Origin: Bradyrhizobium acaciae
Lineage (GTDB): Bacteria; Pseudomonadota; Alphaproteobacteria; Rhizobiales; Xanthobacteraceae
DNA: 64,000 nucleotides
Reading direction: 5' to 3'
Assembly (NCBI RefSeq): GCF_020889785.1
Contig: NZ_JACMYK010000002.1
Span: 62,001-126,000, forward strand
The notes below the pieces were generated by a model, which saw only the letters and a program-made list of their open reading frames with translations, had not been told where the DNA came from and made no database searches. The position numbers were made by a program, and so were the translations under genes. Shown in pieces: positions 28,502 to 36,833 of this stretch; the stretch's first letter is position 1; each line of letters starts with the position of its first letter.

Positions 28502-29365
28502 ATGCTCGACCTGGAGCTGCTGCGCAGTTTCGTCTCGGTGGTCGATGCCGGCGGCTTCACCCGCGCCGGAGAGCGCGTCCACCGCACGCAATCGACGGTG
28601 AGCCAGCAGATCAAGCGTCTGGAGGAGGATGTCGGCCAGCCGCTGTTGATCCGCAGCGGCAAGGATGTCACTCCGACGGAGGCCGGCGATCAGCTGCTGA
28701 CCTATGCGCGGCGGCTGCTCGCACTCGCCGAGGAGGCGCGTGACGTGGTGTCGCGCCCCGGCAGCGAAGGCGCGATCCGGATCGGCATCACCGAGGATTT
28801 TGCCGCCTACCGGCTGACGCGATTGCTCGCGACCTTCTCGCGCAGCCATCCGAATTTGCGGCTCGATGTGCGTTCCGGCCAAAGCCTTTACCTGTACCGC
28901 GACCTCGAGCGCGGCGATCTCGATCTCGCGCTGATCAAGCGCGCTGCGAGCGAGAAAGGCGGCATCGCGGTGTGGCCGGAACGCGTGCATTGGGTGACCA
29001 GCAAGAGCCACCCGCGCGACACGACGGCCGGCTCGGTGCCGCTGATCGGTTTCGGCTCGGGCTGCCTCTATCGCGCCCACGCCATCCATGCGCTGGAGAG
29101 CGCGGGCCGCAACTGGCACATGGCCTACACGTCCTCCAGCCTCGCCGGCATCCAGGCCGCGGTCGCCGCAGGCCTCGGGTTGAGCATCCTGTCGGAGATG
29201 TCGATCCAGGCCGAGCATCGCGTGCTGACGGCGAAGGACGGCTTTGCCCCGATCGAGCGGACCGAGGTCGCCCTCGTCGCCGCCCCCGAAGCCCGCCCCG
29301 CGACCTTGCGGCTCGCGGACCGGCTGGCGGAGTATTGCGAGAGCGTGCAAGCGAAGGCGGCTTAG
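28502..29365 (+). CDS. LysR family transcriptional regulator
   Basis: 287 residues. Helix-turn-helix at about residues 3-62 (LDLELLRSFVSVVDAGGFTR, STVSQQIKRLEEDVGQPLL), followed by a substrate-binding domain from about residue 88 (GAIRIGITEDFAAYRL). The ATG at 28502 is supported by GGAGG at 28492-28496; an ATG at 28490 is in frame but has no ribosome site. Divergent from the EamA exporter and its likely regulator. Confidence 0.93.
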   Translation: MLDLELLRSFVSVVDAGGFTRAGERVHRTQSTVSQQIKRLEEDVGQPLLIRSGKDVTPTEAGDQLLTYARRLLALAEEARDVVSRPGSEGAIRIGITEDFAAYRLTRLLATFSRSHPNLRLDVRSGQSLYLYRDLERGDLDLALIKRAASEKGGIAVWPERVHWVTSKSHPRDTTAGSVPLIGFGSGCLYRAHAIHALESAGRNWHMAYTSSSLAGIQAAVAAGLGLSILSEMSIQAEHRVLTAKDGFAPIERTEVALVAAPEARPATLRLADRLAEYCESVQAKAA

Positions 29366-29389
29366 GGCGCGGTCGCGCCGCTACTCCAC

Positions 29390-29522
29390 TGTCGTCCCTG
29401 CGAAAGCAGGGACCCATAACCACAGGACGTGACGAGAGGGCAAGCTGGAGCCACAGCCTTGTTCAACAACAAAGCCCTGTGGTTATGGGTCCCGGGTCGC
29501 GCTTCGCTTGCCCGGGACGACA
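29390..29522. repeat. Dispersed inverted repeat, family A
   Basis: Starts TGTCGTCCCTGCGAAAGCAG, contains GGGACCCATAACCACAG near the left and CTGTGGTTATGGGTCCC near the right, and ends GGGACGACA. Same family as 6125-6248 and 43811-43932. It lies between the convergent LysR and pdeM genes. Confidence 0.88.
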
Positions 29523-29580
29523 CCGAGTGTTTGGCGCGATGTACGAATGGTAGCAGGTAGGAGCGAGTTGATCGCGACCG

Positions 29581-30291
29581 TCAATAACACCGCGACGCCA
29601 CGAACGCGTGGACGCGATTGTCGCCGAGCACATGGGCCATGAAGCCCGGCGACCCGAATATCTTGGCAAACGCCCGATCGCGGATACTCAAGCCACCGGT
29701 GTAGGCGCCGAACGCCGGCATCACCGCGCGCTCGCCGTCACTGGCGAAACAGCGCCGTTCGATCGAGCGGCCGCGGGTCGGTACCCGCGCCTTGGGATGA
29801 AGATGCCCGGCGATCTCGCCGGCAGCTCCCGTCGGCTCATGGCGGAACACGATCGGGCCGATCGCAACTTCAGTGGCGACTACGCCGCCGAGACTGGACG
29901 GCAGCGCCGGATCGTGGTTGCCGGCGATCCAGATCCAGTTGCGCCGCACCTGCAGCGCCGCGAGCGCCTCGCGATCCGGATCCGACAAGCGCGCATGGGC
30001 ATCGCGATCGTGAAAGCTGTCGCCGAGCGCAATCACCTGTCGCGGATCGTGCCGCGCGATGACGGCGGCGAGCCGGCTCAGCGTCGCCACCGTGTCGTAG
30101 GGCGGCAGCAGCACGCCGCGGGCAGCGAAGCTCGAACCTTTTTCCAGATGCAGGTCGGACACCACGAGCAGGCGCTGCGCTTCCCAGAACAGCGCGCCGG
30201 AAAAATCCGCCACGAAGCCGACATCCGCCACCGTGACCCTCGCAACGCGCATATCGTCACCGTCTCGCAAAGCTAGTGCGCTTGCCGTCAC
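29581..30291 (-). CDS. pdeM: Ligase-associated DNA damage response endonuclease PdeM
   Basis: 236 residues. A calcineurin-like metallophosphoesterase with VVSDLHLEKGSSFAARG, LGDSFHD, IAGNHDP and AGHLHPKARV metal-binding motifs. It belongs to the ligase-associated repair set with Lhr-like helicase, MBL exonuclease and ATP-dependent ligase. The GTG at 30291 has GGGGAA upstream and lies 24 bases after the helicase stop, so they form one operon; an ATG at 30252 is the alternative start. Confidence 0.92.
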   Translation of the reverse strand: MTASALALRDGDDMRVARVTVADVGFVADFSGALFWEAQRLLVVSDLHLEKGSSFAARGVLLPPYDTVATLSRLAAVIARHDPRQVIALGDSFHDRDAHARLSDPDREALAALQVRRNWIWIAGNHDPALPSSLGGVVATEVAIGPIVFRHEPTGAAGEIAGHLHPKARVPTRGRSIERRCFASDGERAVMPAFGAYTGGLSIRDRAFAKIFGSPGFMAHVLGDNRVHAFVASRCY

Positions 30292-30315
30292 GTCCTGTTC
30301 CCCAAAGTACCAGCG

Positions 30316-33090
30316 CTACGTCGTCGCCTCCCGCACGAGTTCCTCGGCCGCCTCGGCCAGAAGCTCGTCGGATGCTTCGCCATAAACTGACTCGCGGCCG
30401 ATTTCCAGCAGCGCGGGGACGGCAAGCGGAGAAACGTGATCGAGATCCTTGTGGGTGATTCGGCCGTGGATGCGCGAAAGCATGTCGCTGAGACGGCGGA
30501 GATCGAGCAATCCCGTGGCGGCGTCGCCGCGCGCCGCGCGCAGCAGCACGTGATCGGCCTGGTGCTTGCGCAGCACGTCGTAGATCAAATCGGTCGAGAA
30601 CAGCACCTGGCGGCGCGACTTCTCCTCGTCGGTGAAACGGCGCGCGATCAGGCCGGAGATGATGGCGCAGTTGCGGAAGGTCCGCTTCATCAGCGCGGAC
30701 TCCGCAAGCCACGCCTCGAGGTCGTCGCCGAGCATGTCGGGATCGAACAGCGCGTTGAGATCGAGCTTGCCGTGCCGGATCATGAAAGAGAGATCGCCGA
30801 CGCCCCAGACCGCGAGCGCGTATTCGTTGGCGACGAAACCGAGCGGACGAGCGCGGGCGCGCTCCAACCGGCGCGTCAGCAGCATGCCGAGCGTCTGGTG
30901 CGCGAGCCGCCCCTCGAAGGGATAGCAGACCAGATAATGGCTGCCGCCGCGCGGAAAGGTCTCGACCAGCAGCTCGCGCACCGCCGGGACGCGTGAGAAT
31001 TTCCGCTGCAGCGACAGCCAGTCGTGCACCTGGTCCGGCAAGCCGTTCCAGGCCCGGCTGTTGTCGAGCAGCTTGCGGACCCGTTCGGCGAGATAGGTCG
31101 AGAGCGGAAACTTGCCGCCCATATAGGACGGCACTTTTGCATCCTTATCATTGGCGCGGGAGACATAGACCTGGTCTTCGACCAAGGCCTCGTAGCGCAC
31201 CACTTCACCGCCAAAGACAAACGTGTCGGCGGGCACGAGGCCTTCGATGAACACCTCCTCGATCTCGCCGAGCATGCGGCCGCCACGGGCGATCGCGCCG
31301 GTCGAACCGGAACCACCGGCACGCGAGCGCACCAGCCGCACCTTCAGCATGGTATCCTCGACGATGGTGCCGACGTTGAGGCGGTAGCTCTGCCGCACCT
31401 TGGGATTGGTGACGCGCCAGCGGCCTTGCTTGTCCTGCTTGATGCGCGCGAAACGCTCATAGGTCTTCAGCGCGTAGCCGCCGGTCGCAACGAAGTCGAC
31501 CACATCGTCGAAGTCGGTGCGCGACAGAGCGGCATAGGGTGCCGCGGTCCTGACCTCATCGTAGAGCTCGTCGGACAGGAACGGCTTGCCGCAGGCGCAG
31601 CCGAGCACGTGCTGGGCCAGCACGTCGAGCGCACCCGAACGCAAGGGCGGCGTGTCCTGCGCATTCTCCGCGATCGCATCGATCGCGACGGCGCATTCCA
31701 GCACCTCGAACCGGTTGGCCGGCACCAGCACGGCGCGCGAGGCCTCGTCGAAGCGGTGGTTGGCGCGGCCGATCCGCTGCATCAGCCGCGACGATCCCTT
31801 GGGCGCGCCGATATTGATGACGAGGTCGACATCGCCCCAGTCGACCCCGAGATCGAGCGAGGAGGTGCAGACCACGCCGCGCAGGCGGCCTGCAGCCATC
31901 GCATCCTCGACCTTGCGGCGCTGCGCGACGTCGAGCGAGCCGTGATGCAGCGCGATTGCGAGCCCGTCGTCGTTCATGCGCCAGAGATCCTGGAACAGCA
32001 TCTCGGCCTGGCTGCGGGTGTTGACGAACACCAGCGTGGTCTTGTTGCGCTTGATCAGCTCATAGACCTCGGGCAGCGCATGACGCGCGCTGTGGCCTGA
32101 CCACGGCAGCCGCTCCCGCGTGTCGAGCATCTCGACCACCGGCGGTGCGGCGCCGCCTGCCGTGACGACGTCGGCGGATGCGTTCTCGCCGACCGGCTGC
32201 GGCACCAGGAATCGCGCCAGTTGCTCGGGCTCGGCCACCGTTGCCGAGAGGCCGATGGCGCGGGCTTGTGGCGCGATGGTCCAGAGCCGCGCCAGCCCGA
32301 GCGACAGCAGGTCGCCGCGCTTGGAGGTGACCAGCGCATGCAGCTCGTCGAGCACGATGCGCTTCAGCGAAGAGAACAGAAACGGCGCGTCGTCGGAGGC
32401 CAGCAACAGCGCCAGCTGCTCCGGCGTGATAAGCAGGATGTCCGGCGGATAGCGCCGCTGCCGCTGCCGCCGCGACACCGGCGTGTCGCCGGTGCGGGTC
32501 TCGATCTTGATCGGCAAACCCATCTCGGCAACCGGCGTCTCCAGATTACGCGCGATATCCACCGCGAGCGCTTTCAGCGGCGAGATGTAGAGGGTGTGCA
32601 GCCCACCGCTACGGCGAACGCTGCGGCCGGTGGAGATGAGCGTCTTTCTTGGCTCCGCAGCGCTCGCTGGCAGGGCTCCCTCCCCCCTTGCGGGGGAGGG
32701 CTGGGGAGAGGGGTAAGCCGTATCGTTTTGAGCAAGCGGCGTACCCCTCTCCCGCCGTCCTATGACGCGCGATTGCGCGTCAGCGGACGTCGACCTCCCC
32801 CGCAAGGGGGGAGGTGGCGATGGGGTACGCGTCGACTGTGTCCGACCTCTCTCCTCGCTTTCCCCACTCAACTCCACTAGCGTCGGCAAGAAACCCGCCA
32901 GTGTCTTGCCCGCACCCGTGGGCGCGATCAGCAGCGCGGAACGTTCCTCGCGCGCCTTCGCCAGCAGCGCAAGCTGATGCTCACGCGGCGACCAGCCGCG
33001 TGAGGCGAACCAGTCGCGAAACCGGCGCGGCAAAAGATCGGCCGTTTCCGACGGCGGGACAGGAAAGAGATCGAGCGTCGACACGCCCAA
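30316..33090 (-). CDS. Ligase-associated DEXH-box helicase (Lhr-like) with in-frame repeat insertion
   Basis: 924 residues. RecA domain 1 has Walker A APTGAGKT (56-63) and DELHAL; domain 2 has LVFVNTRSQAEML, VCTSSLDLGVDWGDVDLV and QRIGRANHR; winged-helix and Lhr C-terminal domains follow. It unwinds DNA in the ligase-associated repair set. Between LPTLVEL (near 70) and GLHTLYISPLKALAVD (from 163) lies a Pro/Ser/Arg-rich stretch of roughly 65 residues that is absent from typical family members and is encoded by a palindromic GC-rich repeat (32677-32827). The frame stays open through it. The insertion is between motifs I and Ia, probably in a surface loop. Confidence 0.92.
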   Translation of the reverse strand: MGVSTLDLFPVPPSETADLLPRRFRDWFASRGWSPREHQLALLAKAREERSALLIAPTGAGKTLAGFLPTLVELSGESEERGRTQSTRTPSPPPPLRGRSTSADAQSRVIGRRERGTPLAQNDTAYPSPQPSPARGEGALPASAAEPRKTLISTGRSVRRSGGLHTLYISPLKALAVDIARNLETPVAEMGLPIKIETRTGDTPVSRRQRQRRYPPDILLITPEQLALLLASDDAPFLFSSLKRIVLDELHALVTSKRGDLLSLGLARLWTIAPQARAIGLSATVAEPEQLARFLVPQPVGENASADVVTAGGAAPPVVEMLDTRERLPWSGHSARHALPEVYELIKRNKTTLVFVNTRSQAEMLFQDLWRMNDDGLAIALHHGSLDVAQRRKVEDAMAAGRLRGVVCTSSLDLGVDWGDVDLVINIGAPKGSSRLMQRIGRANHRFDEASRAVLVPANRFEVLECAVAIDAIAENAQDTPPLRSGALDVLAQHVLGCACGKPFLSDELYDEVRTAAPYAALSRTDFDDVVDFVATGGYALKTYERFARIKQDKQGRWRVTNPKVRQSYRLNVGTIVEDTMLKVRLVRSRAGGSGSTGAIARGGRMLGEIEEVFIEGLVPADTFVFGGEVVRYEALVEDQVYVSRANDKDAKVPSYMGGKFPLSTYLAERVRKLLDNSRAWNGLPDQVHDWLSLQRKFSRVPAVRELLVETFPRGGSHYLVCYPFEGRLAHQTLGMLLTRRLERARARPLGFVANEYALAVWGVGDLSFMIRHGKLDLNALFDPDMLGDDLEAWLAESALMKRTFRNCAIISGLIARRFTDEEKSRRQVLFSTDLIYDVLRKHQADHVLLRAARGDAATGLLDLRRLSDMLSRIHGRITHKDLDHVSPLAVPALLEIGRESVYGEASDELLAEAAEELVREATT
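32677..32827 (-). repeat. Palindromic repeat inserted in frame within the helicase gene
   Basis: A GC-rich arm at 32678-32700 and a 21-base inverted counterpart at 32794-32814, each itself a hairpin around TTGCGG or CGCAAG, bound the element. In the helicase frame it encodes SPQPSPARGEGA and PSPPPPLRGR. The 23-base arm occurs also in the ligase gene at 37250-37272 and, inverted, at 37151-37173. Related elements are otherwise intergenic in this window. Confidence 0.85.
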
Positions 33091-33158
33091 GAGGTAAGTG
33101 GTTCAGTCGGTTTCGTCGAGGGCGGGGCGGAAATGGCGGCAGGTGGCAAGGGTACTTC

Positions 33159-33297
33159 ACCTCGCCCCGCCTGCGGGGAGAGTCGGATCGCATCGCCAGA
33201 TGCGATCCGGGTGAGGGGATACAGGTCTCACCACGCTCACCGCTCGTGGAAGCAGCCCCTCACCCCGCCCTCTCCCCGCGAAGAGCGGGGCGAGGGA
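33159..33297. repeat. Dispersed GC-rich inverted repeat, family B
   Basis: Left end CTCGCCCCGCCTGCGGGGAG, right end CTCCCCGCGAAGAGCGGGGC then GAGGGAG, with GCATCGCCAGATGCGATCCG in between. It lies between the start of the helicase gene and the stop of the solute-binding protein gene. Relatives are at 41341-41480, 46627-46770 and 51271-51423. Confidence 0.85.
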
Positions 33298-33318
33298 GAC
33301 GATAGCGCAGTGCAAATT

Positions 33319-34545
33319 CTACTCCGTCATCGGCTCGCCGAAGAGGTCCCAGTCCTTGCCGTTGAAGATCGAGACATAGAGCGTCTTCATCGGCGTGTAG
33401 TCGTCGGGCGTGTAGCTGTAGTTGATCCCGTCAAGGAAATAGGGCGAGTGGAAACCGGCCAGTGTGGTCGCGTGCTTCAGCACGTTGGCGCGGGTCAGGT
33501 CGTCGCCGCAGCGGCGCAGGATCTCGCCCATCGTCGCGGCCTGGCCGTAGCCGGCGAAGGCGATGGTGTTGTCGGGATCGATGTTCGGCAGATACTTCTT
33601 GCGCAGCTCCTCGAACGCGACCACGTCGGCATCCTTCTCGTAGCGCGGCACGCCGACTTCCTTGTTGTAGCGGATCGCGACGATGTCCTTGGCGTTCTCG
33701 AGGCCGGCGGCGCTCAGGATCGAACGGCCGGTCGAGCCCGCCGACAACAGCTGCAGCGGCTTCCAGCCGAGCTCGGCGACCTTGCGGATCGACTGCGACG
33801 TCGCCTTGCCGGTGGTGATGTTGTAAAACACGTCGGCGCCCGACTTCGACAGATTGATGAGCTGGGAATCGACCGTCGGATCGGTGAGATCGTAGGTCTG
33901 CTCCATGATCACCTGCGCCTTGCCGCCGGCATCGGCGAGCACCTTCTTGAACGGCCCGAGGAAGTCGCGGCCGAAATCATCGTTCTGGTAGAGGATGCCG
34001 ATCTTGGCGTTGGGCTTCACGCTGACGACGTGCTTGGCGAGGATGCGCGCCTCGGTCGGATAGAGCGGCAGACCCGCCATGGTCCATTTGAAGTTCTTCG
34101 GGTCGTTCCACTTCGAGGCGCCGGTGTTCAACAGCAATTGAGGGACGCCCTTGGAATTGAGGTACTTGTGCACGGAGGTCTGCGGCGCGGTGCCGAGCGA
34201 GCCATAGAGCGCCAGCACCTCTTCCTGCTCGACCAGCCGACGCGTCGCCTCGACGCATTTCGGTGCGCTGTAAGCGTCGTCCATGGTGAGGAATTTCACC
34301 TTGCGGCCGTTGATGCCGCCCCTGTCGTTCAGCATCTGGAAATAGGCTTCGCCGACGCGTCCGAGCACGCCGTAGAGCGAGCCCGGACCGGAATGCGGCA
34401 CGGTCTGGCCGAGCTTGATCTCGGTGTCGCTCGAACCCGGATCGTACTTCTTGTCCGCGGCCCGAACGAACGGCGCGGGCAGCACGGACGCTGCGATGAC
34501 GGACAATGCGGTGGCGCCGAATTCGCGCCGCGTATGTTTTTTCAT
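33319..34545 (-). CDS. ABC transporter substrate-binding protein (branched-chain amino acid type)
   Basis: 408 residues. A Tat-type signal (KKHTRREFGATALSVIAASV, then an AXA site near residue 29) is followed by a type I periplasmic binding domain: IKLGQTVPHSGPGSLYGVLGR, NDRGGINGRKVKFLTMDDAY, LYGSLGTAPQTSVHKYLN, AKIGILYQNDDFGRDFLG. LivK-like proteins of this kind bind amino acids, amides or aromatic acids. GGGAGAG precedes the ATG at 34545. No permease or ATPase genes adjoin it, so it is an orphan lying between the two halves of the DNA repair set. Confidence 0.92.
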   Translation of the reverse strand: MKKHTRREFGATALSVIAASVLPAPFVRAADKKYDPGSSDTEIKLGQTVPHSGPGSLYGVLGRVGEAYFQMLNDRGGINGRKVKFLTMDDAYSAPKCVEATRRLVEQEEVLALYGSLGTAPQTSVHKYLNSKGVPQLLLNTGASKWNDPKNFKWTMAGLPLYPTEARILAKHVVSVKPNAKIGILYQNDDFGRDFLGPFKKVLADAGGKAQVIMEQTYDLTDPTVDSQLINLSKSGADVFYNITTGKATSQSIRKVAELGWKPLQLLSAGSTGRSILSAAGLENAKDIVAIRYNKEVGVPRYEKDADVVAFEELRKKYLPNIDPDNTIAFAGYGQAATMGEILRRCGDDLTRANVLKHATTLAGFHSPYFLDGINYSYTPDDYTPMKTLYVSIFNGKDWDLFGEPMTE

Positions 34546-34717
34546 TATTTCTCTCCCTGAGGCGGAAAGCTCTCGCATTCCGCCCAGCGCCGGGCAAGCG
34601 CGAAGTCACCACTTTGCGGCGCAATGCCGCGTCACGGCAAATGCGTAGCGTGTAGACCCAAGTTGGAGGGCGAGATGTATGGGATCGCCTTCTTATCCTC
34701 CCCTGGGGGTCAGAGCG

Positions 34718-35644
34718 TCACGGCTTCACGGCCACGGCGACAAGCCCGGGCGCCGGGACGTTGTCCTCATTGCGCGCCGAGAGATCGTCGAGCAAGGCCA
34801 GTGTCAGCCCGGCGGCAGCGACCGAGGCACGCACGTAAGCCGTACTGTGTGCGTAACGCAGGCCCTGGCCGAGGATGACGCCTTCGCCGTCATGGGTCTC
34901 CGTCGTGAAGGCGACCACGCCGCCTGGCACCAGCACGCGCGCGGCCTCGGCGAGCACGGGCGCGAGATCGGCGACATAGACCATCGCATCGGCAGCAAGA
35001 ATCAATTCGGCGCTGGCATCGGGCTTGGTCGAAATGCCCTTCAACATGTCGTCGACCTCGAGCTCGGCATAGAGTCCGGTGGCGTGCGCCTTGTCGATCA
35101 TGCGCGGCGACAGGTCGACGCCGATGAAGTGGTCGACATGCCGTGCGAACGCGCCGGCCGCGAGCCCCGTGCCGCAGCCGAGATCGATTGCGCGCTTGAA
35201 GAACGCCGGCTTCTTCGCGCCCGCGCGCACCGACAGCACCGCCTTGAACAGCAGCGCCGGACCGCGATAGCCGAGATCGCCGACCAGCGCCGCCTCAAAG
35301 CGCGGCGCGTATTGGTCGAACAGCGTCTGCACATAGCCCGGCGGCATCGCGCTGACGGCCTCGACGCCGAGTTGCATCAAATGCAGGCCGGCGCCATGGC
35401 GGTCTTCGGGATCGGCATCGCGCGCGGCGCGGAAGGCTGCGATCGCGGCCTCGCGCTGGCCGAGTTCGAGGCGGATCTTGCCCAGCGTGTGCCAGGCCGA
35501 GGGGAAATTCGGCACCAGCTCGATCGCCTGTTCGAGCAACTCGGCGGCAGCCGGCAGATCGCCCTTCAGTTGCAGGTCGCGCGCGAACTCGTAGCGGCGG
35601 TCGGCAACGAGGTCGCCGGAGGACAGAAACAGGCGCGGAGCCAT
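34718..35644 (-). CDS. SAM-dependent methyltransferase with N-terminal TPR
   Basis: 308 residues from the ATG at 35644. Residues about 10-85 form two TPR-like units (EFARDLQLKGDLPAAAELLEQAIELVPNF, AWHTLGKIRLELGQREAAIAAF). The class I methyltransferase domain has the SAM motif AIDLGCGTGLAAGAFA, GVDLSPRMIDKA and ELILAADAMVYVADL. The target is unknown. Neither ATG (35644 or the in-frame 35680) has a strong ribosome site. It is divergent from the exonuclease gene. Confidence 0.85.
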   Translation of the reverse strand: MAPRLFLSSGDLVADRRYEFARDLQLKGDLPAAAELLEQAIELVPNFPSAWHTLGKIRLELGQREAAIAAFRAARDADPEDRHGAGLHLMQLGVEAVSAMPPGYVQTLFDQYAPRFEAALVGDLGYRGPALLFKAVLSVRAGAKKPAFFKRAIDLGCGTGLAAGAFARHVDHFIGVDLSPRMIDKAHATGLYAELEVDDMLKGISTKPDASAELILAADAMVYVADLAPVLAEAARVLVPGGVVAFTTETHDGEGVILGQGLRYAHSTAYVRASVAAAGLTLALLDDLSARNEDNVPAPGLVAVAVKP

Positions 35645-35765
35645 TCGCTTTAAGGAACCAATCTCGGCCGATACGGCCATCCATCAAAGCACGGACTTTT
35701 TCCGGAGATGGGCGCGCCGGTCAAGCCCGCGCAGGACGATTAGATATCGCGGAATCAATGCCTAT

Positions 35766-36833
35766 ATGTGCGGCATGCGCCCGCAAGACATCCTGATGCC
35801 CCTCCCGGCGGGGCTTTGCTGCAAGCCCGGCGGCTTCCACATCGATCCTGTCAGGCCGGTCGAACGGGCACTGATCACGCATGGCCATTCCGACCATGCA
35901 CGGGCGGGCCACGGCGCTGTCCTCGCGACCCAGGAAACCCTCGACATGATGCGGCTGCGCTACGGCGAGAATTTCGCCGGCTCTGTGCAGGCGGTTGCCT
36001 ATGGCGAGGAGATCAGGCTCGGCGACGTCACGGTGTCGTTTCATCCCGCCGGCCACGTCTTGGGCTCCGCCCAGATATCCGTCACCTGCAAGGACAGGCG
36101 CATCGTCGCCTCCGGCGACTACAAGGACGCGCGCGACCCGACCTGCGCGCCGTTCGAGCTGGTGCCCTGCGACGTCTTCATCACGGAGGCGACCTTTGGC
36201 CTGCCGGTGTTCCGCCACGGCGATGCTGCCGGCGAAGTCAACAAGCTGCTGGCCTCCGTAAAACTGTTTCCGGAGCGCGCGCATCTGGTCGGCGCCTATT
36301 CGCTCGGCAAGGCGCAGCGCGTGATCGCGCTGCTGCGCGAGGCCGGCTACGACGCGCCGATCCACCTGCACGGCGCGATGGAGAAGATCACCTACTATTA
36401 TCAGGAGCGCGGCATTCCGCTCGGCGAGCTTCGGCCGGCGCGCGGCATGAAGAAGGCCGAGCTTGCCGGCACCATCACGCTGGCGCCGCCGAGCGCGACA
36501 CAGGATGTGTGGACGCGACGGTTCCCCGATCCGGTCACTGCCTTTGCGTCGGGCTGGATGCGCGTGCGCGCCCGCGCCCGGCAAGGCGGCATCGAGCTGC
36601 CGCTGGTGATCTCGGATCATGCCGACTGGGATGGGCTGACGGCAACGATCGCAGCGACCGGCGCCGGCGAGATCTGGGTCACCCACGGCCAGGAAGATGC
36701 CCTGGTGCATTGGTGCAAGACCAAGGGCCTTACCGCCCGGCCGCTCGATCTGGTCGGCTATGGCGACGAAGATGAAGGCGAGACGGCGGCGGTCACGGGC
36801 GAGGCCCAGCCCGCCGGCGAGGCAAAAGCATGA
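35766..36833 (+). CDS. Ligase-associated DNA exonuclease (MBL / beta-CASP-like)
   Basis: 355 residues. Metallo-beta-lactamase motifs: ALITHGHSDHARAGH (HxHxDH), FHPAGHVLGSAQI, VASGDYKDARDPTCAPFE and LVISDHADWDGL. The SNM1/CPSF-like fold processes DNA ends in this repair set. Its stop overlaps the ligase start by 4 bases (ATGA at 36830), so they are coupled. The start may be 35766 or the nearby ATG at 35775; neither has a strong ribosome site. Confidence 0.92.
   Translation: MCGMRPQDILMPLPAGLCCKPGGFHIDPVRPVERALITHGHSDHARAGHGAVLATQETLDMMRLRYGENFAGSVQAVAYGEEIRLGDVTVSFHPAGHVLGSAQISVTCKDRRIVASGDYKDARDPTCAPFELVPCDVFITEATFGLPVFRHGDAAGEVNKLLASVKLFPERAHLVGAYSLGKAQRVIALLREAGYDAPIHLHGAMEKITYYYQERGIPLGELRPARGMKKAELAGTITLAPPSATQDVWTRRFPDPVTAFASGWMRVRARARQGGIELPLVISDHADWDGLTATIAATGAGEIWVTHGQEDALVHWCKTKGLTARPLDLVGYGDEDEGETAAVTGEAQPAGEAKA

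Noticed and set aside
32647..32841. Insertion sequence within the helicase
   Set aside because: The segment is short, without a transposase, and consists of the same hairpins as the intergenic repeats.
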